Assembly: GCA_015055945.1 (NCBI GenBank)
Contig: SVHH01000002.1
Span: forward strand, 1-64,000
From: Clostridiales bacterium
GTDB taxonomy: Bacteria > Bacillota > Clostridia > Christensenellales > Borkfalkiaceae
Length of the DNA stretch: 64,000 nt
Direction: 5' to 3'
Part shown: one piece after another, positions 9,174 through 18,456 of the stretch
Layout of the letters: every line of letters begins with the position of its first letter
How positions within the stretch are numbered: position 1 is the first letter of the stretch
Notes under the pieces: generated by a model
Database searches by the model: none
What the model was told of the DNA's origin: nothing
The model's input: the letters and a program-made list of their open reading frames with translations, nothing else
Translations under genes and position numbers: made by a program

Positions 9174-9202
9174 ATTATACTACCGCAAAAGCCCACTGTC
9201 AA
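9174..9202 (-). promoter_or_regulatory. sigma70 promoter of the aro leader/operon
   Basis: TTGACA-N17-TATAAT on minus strand (-35 9202-9197, -10 9179-9174). Confidence 0.9.
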
Positions 9203-9260
9203 GTATTTACTAAAAAAAATTTACCGCTTTAGTAAATTAAAGCGGTAATTTATTTAACTA

Positions 9261-10409
9261 TTAAATTTCGCCTTCGTAAACATTTTGCTCACGAATATCG
9301 TAATGAGTTGCGTTACTTATAGAAGTAGGGATAGAAACCCAAGTGTTAGGTCCAACGATAAATTCTACGTTTAATTTTGCATTATATTCTGCAAGTCTTT
9401 CATTGAATTTATTCGCGTTAATAAGATTTTGACCAGAAAGATTAGAAGTTTTTTTCTTTGCCAAGCCTTGAGAAAAATACAACGGATTACTATCTGCAAA
9501 AACGCAATTTTTAATTTCCAAAGAAATATCTACTATTTCAACATTGTTGTCACATTGTAACGTTTCGTTATGAGCACTAAACATTATGCAAGCGTTTTTC
9601 TTAACATCTCTAAAGAAACAGTTTTCAATAAGGAACTCACCTTCTGTAGATTCAGTACCCAAACGCATTGCAGCATAATCAATATGGTCGAATACACAAT
9701 CTTTAATTGTCGTTTTGCCCCAGTTTTCACCAGTAAAGATTGCGCAAGCAGAACCTGTACTTTTCCAACCCGTAATATTCTTAAAGGTTGTGCCTATAAT
9801 GGTCATATTGTCAACTATGCCTTTTTTCCAAGCACTGTCAATGTTAGCCCTGCCTTCAAAAACGCAATTTTTAATAACTATATCAGACCAATAAGCCTCT
9901 CCACCAGCCGTTTCAAACTTAACTTTACTAGTTGTATCACCAGATTCAGGGTCGGTATAGAAATACAAATTTTCAAAAGTAGCGCCATTAGCACTACCGT
10001 TACATTGCGCAATTATTACTTGTGCACCAGTTTCGCCAACAACGTGCACGCTTCTATTTGAACTACCTACGAATATTTTATCGTATACACCCTTTTTTAA
10101 GCCGATAACTATGTCGCCATCGGGATTTTGGTCTTGAATTTTAGTAACAACGTTTGATTCATCTGCTGTTGCCACGTCAGTAAGTTCAATTTCGTCAATA
10201 GGTTGTTCAATAAAGCCACACTTTAAACAAGCGTTGCCGATTTTCATTGATAGACCATCTATTTTATAGGAAATTTCCGTGCCAAAATTTACACATTTAA
10301 CACATTTTTGTTCTTCTCCACCACCTGTTGTGCTGCCATTACACGCAATAAGTGTAAATACCGATGCACTCATAACAAGCGCCAAAAAAAGCGATAATAT
10401 TTTTCTCAT
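9261..10409 (-). CDS. lipoprotein with predicted right-handed parallel beta-helix
   Basis: signal peptide with lipobox (TLIAC), repeated NCVF/NCFF rungs. Confidence 0.75.
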   Translation of the reverse strand: MRKILSLFLALVMSASVFTLIACNGSTTGGGEEQKCVKCVNFGTEISYKIDGLSMKIGNACLKCGFIEQPIDEIELTDVATADESNVVTKIQDQNPDGDIVIGLKKGVYDKIFVGSSNRSVHVVGETGAQVIIAQCNGSANGATFENLYFYTDPESGDTTSKVKFETAGGEAYWSDIVIKNCVFEGRANIDSAWKKGIVDNMTIIGTTFKNITGWKSTGSACAIFTGENWGKTTIKDCVFDHIDYAAMRLGTESTEGEFLIENCFFRDVKKNACIMFSAHNETLQCDNNVEIVDISLEIKNCVFADSNPLYFSQGLAKKKTSNLSGQNLINANKFNERLAEYNAKLNVEFIVGPNTWVSIPTSISNATHYDIREQNVYEGEI

Positions 10410-10512
10410 CTATTCTTCTCCATTATTATATTTTACTCTTATATTTTATCATAAAACATTACCCAAACACAACAATTTTTACATATTTTTTTGTTTGAAA
10501 GCGTCCGTAACA

Positions 10513-10560
10513 CAAAAAAAGTAAGAAAATCGTTATTTGCGAGCAATTTTCTTACTTTTT
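10513..10560. terminator. bidirectional terminator
   Basis: AAAAAGTAAGAAAAT ... ATTTTCTTACTTTTT. Confidence 0.75.
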
Positions 10561-10566
10561 ATACTG

Positions 10567-11766
10567 TTAAATTCTTTTAGCAATAGCCAAAAGGAAGTCT
10601 TTTGTGGATAGTTTTTTAGGCGTAACGCCGTCCTTTTTAAACATAGACACTAAATCACCCGTCATTTCTCCGCAAGAAATTGTGTCAAGCGTAGCCTTTT
10701 CCAACCTTTTTGCAAAGAAGATTAGGGGCGAATTATTATCGAGTTCGCCGCGCTTTTTAAGCGCACCAGTCCAAGCAAAAATAGTTGCTACGGGGTTAGT
10801 TGAAGTTTCTTCACCTTTTAAGAATTTATAATAATGTCTTGTAACCGTTCCGTGCGCAGCTTCATATTCGTAAACACCGCTAGGAGAAACCAAAACGCTG
10901 GTCATCATAGCAAGGCTTCCGTAAGCGGTAGCAACCATATCACTCATAACGTCGCCGTCGTAATTTTTGCACGCCCAAACGATACCGCCACTGCTTCTAA
11001 CAATTCTAGCAACCGCATCGTCAATAAGCGTATACATATAATCAATGCCAGCCGCAGCAAATTTTTCCTTATATTCTTCATCATAAAGTTTTTGAAAGAT
11101 TTGCTTAAAATTACCGTCGTAAACTTTTGATATGGTATCTTTTGTTGAAAACCATAAAGGAAGTTTCATATCGAGCGCATAATTAAAACAAGAGCGAGCA
11201 AAACTTTCTATTGATTTATCGGTGTTGTGCATAGCCATTAACACGCCGTCCGCACCAAAATCAAATACCGTTTCGCGCTTTTCGTTACCGTTTGCATCGG
11301 TGTATACAAGTTCTGCTTTGCCTTTACCTGCCTTAACGTCCACCGCTTTATAAATATCACCGTAAGCGTGTCGAGCAATCACGATAGGACTGGTCCAAGT
11401 AGGTATATATGGAGTAATTCCATCAACTAAGATGGGTGCGCGGAACACAGTTCCATCTAGCGCCGCACGAATAGTGCCGTTGGGGCTTTTATACATCTTT
11501 TTTAAAGAATATTCTTCCATTCTTTGCGCGTTGGGGGTAATTGTTGCGCACTTAACAGCAACGCCGTACTTTAAGGTTGCAAGAGCACTGTCAAGCGTAA
11601 CTTTATCATCAGTTAAATCACGGTTTTTAAGCCCCAAATCATAATATTCAGTCTTAAGTTCCACGAACGGTTCGATTAAAATTTCTTTAATCAATTTCCA
11701 AATAACTCTAGTCATTTCATCGCCGTCCATTTCAACGAGCGGAGTAATCATTTTAATTTTTTTCAT
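10567..11766 (-). CDS. icd: isocitrate dehydrogenase (NADP+), eukaryote-like dimeric class
   Basis: [14 protein letters not shown]-type N-term, [43 protein letters not shown]. Confidence 0.93.
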   Translation of the reverse strand: MKKIKMITPLVEMDGDEMTRVIWKLIKEILIEPFVELKTEYYDLGLKNRDLTDDKVTLDSALATLKYGVAVKCATITPNAQRMEEYSLKKMYKSPNGTIRAALDGTVFRAPILVDGITPYIPTWTSPIVIARHAYGDIYKAVDVKAGKGKAELVYTDANGNEKRETVFDFGADGVLMAMHNTDKSIESFARSCFNYALDMKLPLWFSTKDTISKVYDGNFKQIFQKLYDEEYKEKFAAAGIDYMYTLIDDAVARIVRSSGGIVWACKNYDGDVMSDMVATAYGSLAMMTSVLVSPSGVYEYEAAHGTVTRHYYKFLKGEETSTNPVATIFAWTGALKKRGELDNNSPLIFFAKRLEKATLDTISCGEMTGDLVSMFKKDGVTPKKLSTKDFLLAIAKRI

Positions 11767-11868
11767 AAAAAAATCTCCCTATTTATGTACGGCAATTGTA
11801 ACACAGCGGAAGATTTTTTGACAAGTATTTGAATTATTAACGCGTATTTGAATTAAGTATAATTCTTA

Positions 11869-12975
11869 TCAATCTTTTTTATGCGCTTTTGCGCCTTTAC
11901 CCACGCACCCACAGATCACTCCCGATTTAAATTCCGTTTGGTATGTTTGCTCTATACTAAATTCCTTTTCCGCACACTCTATTAAACTTGACAACATTTC
12001 CGTTAGTGTTGAAAGTTTATTTCCAAAAAGATAGTATGCGAGTGAGCCCGGAACGGCGTTTATTTCATTTACGAAAATTTTATTATCGCTTATAAAATAA
12101 TCTACCCTTATAACGCCAGAAAAACGCAGTTTTTGATAAATTTTTGCAGTAGTTTTTTTGATTTTGCTCGCTAACTTTTGATCTATATCCGCGGGGAATA
12201 CGCGCTTTCCGCCTTCGTACTTATCTTCAAAGGTCAAAACGCTATCTACCCCCACGGGGCGCTCACACTCGGAAACGATTATTTTTCCATCCGCCGCCTT
12301 GTAGCACGCGCAGTTTATTTCTATAAAATCGTTTAAACACGGTTCAAGCAAAACGCTTCCACCAAACTTTAACGCGTAACGCACGCGAGATATAAGTTCT
12401 TCTTCATCGTCTGCTTTTCCTATACCTATACTAGAGCCCAAGCGGTTAGGCTTAACTATTAATGGATATTTTAAGACCGACCTATAATTTTCAATATCAC
12501 TAATATCGGTTATTTCCACACCTTCTAGAGTATTTATCCCCAGTCCTTTCATAACGATTTTTGTAAATACTTTATCCATGCTTACGCTCGACGGCAAAAT
12601 TTTGGGCGAAGCATAGGCAATATTACTCATTTCTAAAACGCCAGTAAGCGCACCGTCTTCACCGCGTTCGCCGTGCATACAGTTGACCGCGCAAGATAAA
12701 TTAGCAAGTTTTTTTAATCTTTTGCCCTTTATTTGATACAAACAATTATCCCCACCGATAATCGTAACCTTTTTTAACTTCTTAAAATCTAAACTCTTAA
12801 AGTTATCAAGGTCAAATAAATTATCCCCACTAAACCACTCCCCACGCTTATCAATATAAACTGGAATAGCGTTATAACTATTTTTATCAAGCGAATTTAA
12901 CGCCATAACGCCAGTTATAATAGAAATATCGTGTTCAACTGATTTACCACCGAAAAAAACCGCAATATTTTTCAA
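11869..12975 (-). CDS. ddl: D-alanine--D-alanine ligase
   Basis: FGGKSVEHDISIITG, MHGERGEDG, VKPNRLGSSIGI, NEINAVPGS. Confidence 0.93.
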   Translation of the reverse strand: MKNIAVFFGGKSVEHDISIITGVMALNSLDKNSYNAIPVYIDKRGEWFSGDNLFDLDNFKSLDFKKLKKVTIIGGDNCLYQIKGKRLKKLANLSCAVNCMHGERGEDGALTGVLEMSNIAYASPKILPSSVSMDKVFTKIVMKGLGINTLEGVEITDISDIENYRSVLKYPLIVKPNRLGSSIGIGKADDEEELISRVRYALKFGGSVLLEPCLNDFIEINCACYKAADGKIIVSECERPVGVDSVLTFEDKYEGGKRVFPADIDQKLASKIKKTTAKIYQKLRFSGVIRVDYFISDNKIFVNEINAVPGSLAYYLFGNKLSTLTEMLSSLIECAEKEFSIEQTYQTEFKSGVICGCVGKGAKAHKKD

Positions 12976-13087
12976 TTAAAAAAACACCTCCGCAAAATTT
13001 TTCCGCTTTGGTGTTTTTATTATTTTTTGATATGTATAGTTAATACGAAGTTATATTTTAACCCTAAAACCAAATATTTTGGAAATA

Positions 13088-13215
13088 TTTTAAGGGTTTA
13101 GAAACAAGCAAGACAAGGCTCGCGAAGTGTTTGGGATGAGATTAACCTTTTTGGAATTCGCAAGTCAAAACACAAAGCAGTAACGCAGTATTGCGCAGTT
13201 TATAAGCCCTTAAAA
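13088..13215. repeat. A-family terminal-inverted-repeat element, copy A2
   Basis: TTTTAAGGGTTTAGAAAC ... GTTTATAAGCCCTTAAAAA. Confidence 0.75.
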
Positions 13216-13219
13216 AAAA

Positions 13220-14917
13220 CTAGTTATAATTGTCGGGTAAATCGTTTTCAAATAGCACAACATCCCCTTCTTGCATTATGCTGTTTAAGAGTTCGTTTCC
13301 AACAGATAGAGACTTGGCAAACTTAATATTCTCACGCGGCATACCACCTTCAATTAAGCCGTTTATTAACATTTCAGCGTTGTGCTTACCGATGATGATT
13401 ACGATATCAGCGTGGCTAGATAAAATTTTACCGAGTTTCATATTCATAAGGTTTTCGGCCTTACCTAGTTCAACTAATCCTGGGGTTAAAACGATTTTTC
13501 TACCGTCAAAAGAATCAAGCACTTCCATAGCCGCTTCAACGCCGTTTTCGTTGCCGTTGTAACTGTCGTCTATAAGAACTATTTTTTTGTTGTTGGGCAT
13601 AAGTTCTAAGCGGTGTTCGATAGACTTGATGCGGTTAATTCCGCTTGCAATTTCTTTAGGAGTAAGCCCTATTTTATAAGCAACCGCCGCCGCAAGACAA
13701 ATATTTGAAACGTTGTGCTTGCCTAAAAGCACGCTTGAACACTTAACCGCCTTTTCGCCATTAAAGTTAAGCGTAAATTTCATGCCGTTAGAGTCAGTTT
13801 TGATATCGGTTGCCTTAACGGTTAAATTTTCGCCATTGATACCAGCCGAATATTTTTCACCGTTAAAGCGCGCCATAAGTTCCACCGTGTTTTCGTTGTC
13901 GGCAGAGAAAAAACCTACGCCCTTTTCGTTTAAGGTTTCAAAAAGTTCAAACTTGGTGTTCTTAATATTTTCTATCGTGCGGAAAGATTCTAAATGCTGA
14001 TTATTTACGCCCGTTAAAACTGCGTACTGGGGCTTAACCATATCTGCAAGTTCTTTGATATCGCCCTTGCTTCTTGCGCCCATTTCCGCAATAAAAATAT
14101 CGTGCGTGCTGTCCAGTTGCTTAACCGCAATTGCAATACCAAGCGGCGTGTTATATGATTCAGGGGTTGCAAGAACTCTATATTTTTGTGATAAAATGGT
14201 TCTTAAAATTACTTTAACGCTAGTTTTGCCGTAACTACCAGTAATACCAATTTTCAAAACGTCGGTATTTTCAAGTTTATGCACGGCGCGGCGAATATAA
14301 TACTTTTTAATAGCGTTTTCTAACGGTTCGTTTATAGCGTAAGCAATAAACAGCATATACGGAATAAGTATAGGCATAACGCATACTAGAGAAAGCCTTA
14401 AGATTGCAAACGCTTCGTAACCGATAATAAACGCAAGTAAGTTTATCAACGTAATTAAACCGAAAGAAAGCGCAAACAATACTATAAAATAAGTTATGCA
14501 AAGCCTTACTAAGCGTTTTGTTCTTTTTAGTGGAACTTTTGCGTTTACGCTCTTTTCAGTGTTTATATACATAATCACGAAGAAGGCGTAAGAAAATAAG
14601 CCCACGTAAGATGCAACCGTTTCGCCGTTATCGCCAAAAATACCGTTCATAACGGGTGTAAAACACAAGTTTAACACACAGAAGAACAAAAACGCCAACA
14701 TACAAAGCAACATCAATCGCGACATGTACGGCGTATCTTTGTTAGATAACCACTTAAAATACCTTTTACCGCGGTAACCGCATTGTTGAAGAACGAGAAT
14801 AAACTTCATAGACGCTGAGAACAATAAAATCGTGTTGAGCACGCTAAACGATAGGTAAACCAGCACTTGGTCGCCCGTAAACAATTGACTGAAGTTTTGT
14901 ACGCTTGTAGGTAACAT
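13220..14917 (-). CDS. MurF-like Mur ligase with N-terminal multi-pass membrane domain
   Basis: about 215-aa hydrophobic N-term, then GITGSYGKTSVKVILRTIL, AEMGARSKGDI, DDSYNGNENGVEAAM. Confidence 0.85.
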   Translation of the reverse strand: MLPTSVQNFSQLFTGDQVLVYLSFSVLNTILLFSASMKFILVLQQCGYRGKRYFKWLSNKDTPYMSRLMLLCMLAFLFFCVLNLCFTPVMNGIFGDNGETVASYVGLFSYAFFVIMYINTEKSVNAKVPLKRTKRLVRLCITYFIVLFALSFGLITLINLLAFIIGYEAFAILRLSLVCVMPILIPYMLFIAYAINEPLENAIKKYYIRRAVHKLENTDVLKIGITGSYGKTSVKVILRTILSQKYRVLATPESYNTPLGIAIAVKQLDSTHDIFIAEMGARSKGDIKELADMVKPQYAVLTGVNNQHLESFRTIENIKNTKFELFETLNEKGVGFFSADNENTVELMARFNGEKYSAGINGENLTVKATDIKTDSNGMKFTLNFNGEKAVKCSSVLLGKHNVSNICLAAAVAYKIGLTPKEIASGINRIKSIEHRLELMPNNKKIVLIDDSYNGNENGVEAAMEVLDSFDGRKIVLTPGLVELGKAENLMNMKLGKILSSHADIVIIIGKHNAEMLINGLIEGGMPRENIKFAKSLSVGNELLNSIMQEGDVVLFENDLPDNYN

Positions 14918-14925
14918 ATATTCTC

Positions 14926-15636
14926 CTAACTATCAAATAAAAATTCGCTTAACTTTAGGTTAAACGCGTAAGGTTTATCAACAAAGCAAAAATGCCCCGC
15001 GTTAGAAATAATTTCCAACTTGGAATTTTTAATGCCTAAATTTAGTCGCTTTGACATATAAAGGGGTGTTTCTTTATCGTTTTTGCCAAAAATTATAAGC
15101 GTTTGGTTTTGAATTTTTGTTAAATATTCGTCCAAATGCTCGTTTACTATTAACTTAAAACTCTCTTTCATAATAGGTTCTAGCGCGTTGTAATCACTTG
15201 AATAAAAAATAGAGAGTTTACTTTTAGCGATAAATTTTGCCAGCACTCCAAACGCCGTTTTTTTCACAAACTTTTTTAAGGTGGGTTTGGGTTTAAGCCC
15301 GGCAGCGCCAGTAAGCACCAACTTATCACAAAAATCTATATTCTTAGCCGATGCTTTAATAGCAATTCTTGCGCCGAAAGAGTGCGCCACTATATGCGGC
15401 TTTTTTATAGAGTATTTATACTTAAATTCTTCAACGCTGTCAATATAATCGTCAAGCGTGTACGCTTTTTCCATACCTTTATTTTCGCCAAAGCCTTTTA
15501 GGTCGGGTGCAAAAACGTTAAAAAATTTAGAAAAATATTTTATTTGATTATAAAAAGACGCGCCACTCGATAGGTAGCCGTGTAAAAACAAAATCGCGTC
15601 GGTATCTTTTGCAGTTTCACCGATAGATTTAGTCAA
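14926..15636 (-). CDS. alpha/beta hydrolase
   Basis: LFLHGYLSSGASF, VAHSFGARIA. Confidence 0.85.
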   Translation of the reverse strand: MTKSIGETAKDTDAILFLHGYLSSGASFYNQIKYFSKFFNVFAPDLKGFGENKGMEKAYTLDDYIDSVEEFKYKYSIKKPHIVAHSFGARIAIKASAKNIDFCDKLVLTGAAGLKPKPTLKKFVKKTAFGVLAKFIAKSKLSIFYSSDYNALEPIMKESFKLIVNEHLDEYLTKIQNQTLIIFGKNDKETPLYMSKRLNLGIKNSKLEIISNAGHFCFVDKPYAFNLKLSEFLFDS

Positions 15637-16068
15637 TTAGTTCTCCTTGATAAAGATAAGCGCGTTTTCGCCGTCAGGGTAATAACGTCGTCTAATAGAA
15701 ATTTGATTAAACCCCTTTTTTTTATAAAAATTTATTGCGGGGATATTAGTTTCCCTAACTTCTAAAAGAATTTTTTGTATACCCTTTTCTTTTAATATTT
15801 TTTGCGCGCTGTCAAAAAGCAAACTTGCAACGCCTTTGTTTCTAAATTCTTTCTTTGTAACAATGCCTTCGATATCCGCATCATCTATGGACAAACTAAG
15901 CGTTATAACGCCAACTAAAACGTCGTTTTGATACGCACCAAGGCACAAAAATCTCCCACCGTCAAACGCGCTATCAAGCATATTTTTATTCCAACCATCA
16001 GCAAAGTCGAGAGCGTAAAGGCTTAAAATTTCATTGACGTTACCTTTTTTTAAGGTCTTTACTATCAT
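15637..16068 (-). CDS. GNAT N-acetyltransferase (RimI-like)
   Basis: EFRNKGVASLLFDSA acetyl-CoA motif; adjacent to tsaB. Confidence 0.8.
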   Translation of the reverse strand: MIVKTLKKGNVNEILSLYALDFADGWNKNMLDSAFDGGRFLCLGAYQNDVLVGVITLSLSIDDADIEGIVTKKEFRNKGVASLLFDSAQKILKEKGIQKILLEVRETNIPAINFYKKKGFNQISIRRRYYPDGENALIFIKEN

Positions 16069-16676
16069 CTGCCTTCCTCCGCTTGGCTCTTTCTGACGTA
16101 TAAGGGAGTAAGCGTTTCAATATCGGAAGAAATTTCTTCCGTCTTTTTATCTATTGCATTGATAAGCCCGTCAGCAACCGAAACGACTTTTATATTAAAG
16201 CCGTTAATTTCTTCAAAAGAAACGATCTTATCGTATTCGCTAGCGAGTTGTTCTACTGCATCGCGCATTAGATAAGCGGGGTTAAAAATAACCTTTCCGT
16301 TTTCATATCCGCACGCGTAAAAACCGTTGTGTTTAGCGTCGATAAGTGCCAAAACCTTGCCATCTTTTTCATTATACGCAAGCGTATCGAAAGAAGTTAC
16401 CGCCAAAGTGGGCTTACCCGTTGCAAAACAAAGTGCTTTAACGGTTGCAACGCCAATTCTTATGCCCGTAAACGAGCCCGCGCCCGTAACTGCGCAAAAA
16501 AAGTCGGCATCACTTAAAGTAAAGCCCGCCTTTTCCATAAGTTCTTCTACTTTGGGCATAAGCCTTACCGAGTGGTTAATTCCGCACTCGTCGTCGTGAA
16601 ATTTATGGATAACTTCGCCCTTTTTAATTATTACGGTAAGATTTTTACCGCTTGTGTCAATCGCTAAATAATTCAT
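16065..16676 (-). CDS. tsaB: tRNA threonylcarbamoyladenosine biosynthesis protein TsaB
   Basis: LAIDTSGKNLTV, GAGSFTGIRIGVATVKALC. Confidence 0.92.
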   Translation of the reverse strand: MNYLAIDTSGKNLTVIIKKGEVIHKFHDDECGINHSVRLMPKVEELMEKAGFTLSDADFFCAVTGAGSFTGIRIGVATVKALCFATGKPTLAVTSFDTLAYNEKDGKVLALIDAKHNGFYACGYENGKVIFNPAYLMRDAVEQLASEYDKIVSFEEINGFNIKVVSVADGLINAIDKKTEEISSDIETLTPLYVRKSQAEEGR

Positions 16677-17068
16677 AATGTGATTTTTCTTTCCGTGTCT
16701 GAAAGTTTTTCTATCATAACCGCTTTGCAGTTTTCCGGCAACACGTCTTCAATATTTTCAGACCACTCGATAAAACAAATATTGTCGCCGTTAAAGTAAT
16801 CGGTTAGCCCAAGCATAAGCGCATCTTCCCCACAAGATAGGCGGTAACAATCGTAGTGATAAATAAATTCGCCGTATACGTTAAGGTATGCGTAAGTGGG
16901 GCTAGTTACGCTACTTAAGCCAAAATAGCGAGCAACACCCTTTACAAAATGGGTTTTACCCGCACCTAAATCACCCTTTAGGAGAACAACGTCCCCACGG
17001 GATAAGGTTTTTGCGTATTCAAACGCAATTTCTTCAGTTTGGCTTTGACTTTTTGAAATGAGTTCCAT
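16673..17068 (-). CDS. tsaE: tRNA threonylcarbamoyladenosine biosynthesis ATPase TsaE
   Basis: LLKGDLGAGKTHFVKG, SPTYAYLNVY, HYDCYRL. Confidence 0.93.
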   Translation of the reverse strand: MELISKSQSQTEEIAFEYAKTLSRGDVVLLKGDLGAGKTHFVKGVARYFGLSSVTSPTYAYLNVYGEFIYHYDCYRLSCGEDALMLGLTDYFNGDNICFIEWSENIEDVLPENCKAVMIEKLSDTERKITL

Positions 17069-17076
17069 AAATTTTT

Positions 17077-17661
17077 TTATCTAATTTTAATTTTTTCGAA
17101 AACAAACCCTACTCTTTTATATAAAAGCACGGTCAAAATACTTACCGATACCGATTTGATAATATTAAACGCCACTAAAAACCAAAATGCTTGATTAAAA
17201 ATAGCCGACATTCCGTAGAGCGGAAAGGTTATAAATCTGTTTACGATTAGAGCAAGCACAGTCTGCGCTATGCAAGATATTGCAAGGCTAATGATAACCA
17301 CTTTAATACCGCGCTTAAACATATAAACGATAGACGGCGGCAATACGTAAATTAAAATAACCGCCATATTAGCAATTTGCCCAACGCCAAAGGTTGACGA
17401 GCCGATAAGGCATAAAAGTTCTTTGGCTACGCCTACTAAAAGTGCTGCAATAGGGCCATACATAAACCCTGCAAGCATTATAAACACGTTTGAAAAATCG
17501 AGTTTTAAGAACGGCACTATAGACGCTGGGAACAGCGAAAATTCTAAAAATGAAACGCCGTATGCTAAAGCGGTAAATATAGCGCAGCCCGCAAGCGCAC
17601 GCGTAGTGAATAACGGTCTGCTCTTTTTTATTGTCTTGTCTTTTGCTAAATCACTATTCAT
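17077..17661 (-). CDS. ECF transporter S component, riboflavin (RibU-like)
   Basis: multi-pass protein downstream of an FMN riboswitch. Confidence 0.85.
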   Translation of the reverse strand: MNSDLAKDKTIKKSRPLFTTRALAGCAIFTALAYGVSFLEFSLFPASIVPFLKLDFSNVFIMLAGFMYGPIAALLVGVAKELLCLIGSSTFGVGQIANMAVILIYVLPPSIVYMFKRGIKVVIISLAISCIAQTVLALIVNRFITFPLYGMSAIFNQAFWFLVAFNIIKSVSVSILTVLLYKRVGFVFEKIKIR

Positions 17662-17717
17662 AATAAAACGCTCCTAAAATATCTTTTGGAGCGTCTACTT
17701 TGATTACAGCATAAAAA

Positions 17718-17738
17718 CTTTTCCGCACGCGCGGAAAA
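17718..17738 (-). terminator. FMN riboswitch expression-platform terminator
   Basis: minus strand TTTTCCGCGCGTGCGGAAAA then GTTTTTA. Confidence 0.7.
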
Positions 17739-17745
17739 ACATAAT

Positions 17746-17850
17746 TCTTTTACCATCCGGACTTTAACCGTCGGTCTGGGAATTACACCCAATCTGCCCA
17801 AAAGGCTCGCAGACTTTTACTGCCGGTGGGGATTTACACCCCGCCCCAAA
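17746..17850 (-). ncRNA. FMN riboswitch (RFN element)
   Basis: minus strand GGGGCGGGGTGTAAATCCCCACCGGCAGTAAAAGTCTGCGAGCC...GACCGACGGTTAAAGTCCGGATGG. Confidence 0.96.
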
Positions 17851-18018
17851 GAAATCTAATTTAATTGTAATTATATTTTATATCTATTTAATTCGTTTGT
17901 AAAGTAAATATAAGGGTTTTTAATAATTTATTTACTAACAAACAAAAAATATCATTTATCAACAAATACTTTCAGTAAAAACCACCGTTTTTGTGTTATA
18001 GTTTTGCCGAGGTGAGTT

Positions 18019-18285
18019 ATGAACGAATTTATAATATCGTTTTCACTTGGGATGTTTGGAGTTTTAATTTTATTTTTTATAAGCCTAGTAATAGTTTTTT
18101 TAGCAAAATTGCTTATCTTAACTATTAAAAAGAACACGGCTAAAAATCCAGTCGTGCAAGAAGCACCACCCCAAAAGCCCGCACAGCCAAAGCGTGAAAA
18201 ACCGCCTAAATCACCACCAGTTATAAGAACTATTGAAATAGACCCATCACAAGTAGATAGAATTTACGTCAAAAAAGCGCAGTAA
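18019..18285 (+). CDS. small single-TM protein with proline-rich linker
   Basis: GGTGAG SD upstream, N-term TM, KPAQPKREKPPKSPP linker. Confidence 0.6.
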   Translation: MNEFIISFSLGMFGVLILFFISLVIVFLAKLLILTIKKNTAKNPVVQEAPPQKPAQPKREKPPKSPPVIRTIEIDPSQVDRIYVKKAQ

Positions 18286-18330
18286 TACTAAAAATTAAGC
18301 ATTTTACACCACTAACCTAGTTAAAAACCC

Positions 18331-18456
18331 ATTTTAAAGCATAGTTGCAAGTCAGACGTGGAAACCGAGCATTTTATGCTGGGCGTGTACTTCCCGTACA
18401 CGCCCAAATAAAAGCACAAGGTTTACGCGTATCACGCAGCAAATATGACTTAAAAT
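18331..18456. repeat. B-family terminal-inverted-repeat element, copy B2
   Basis: ATTTTAAAGCATAGTTGC ... GCAAATATGACTTAAAAT; internal GGGCGTGTAC-TTCCC-GTACACGCCC. Confidence 0.85.
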
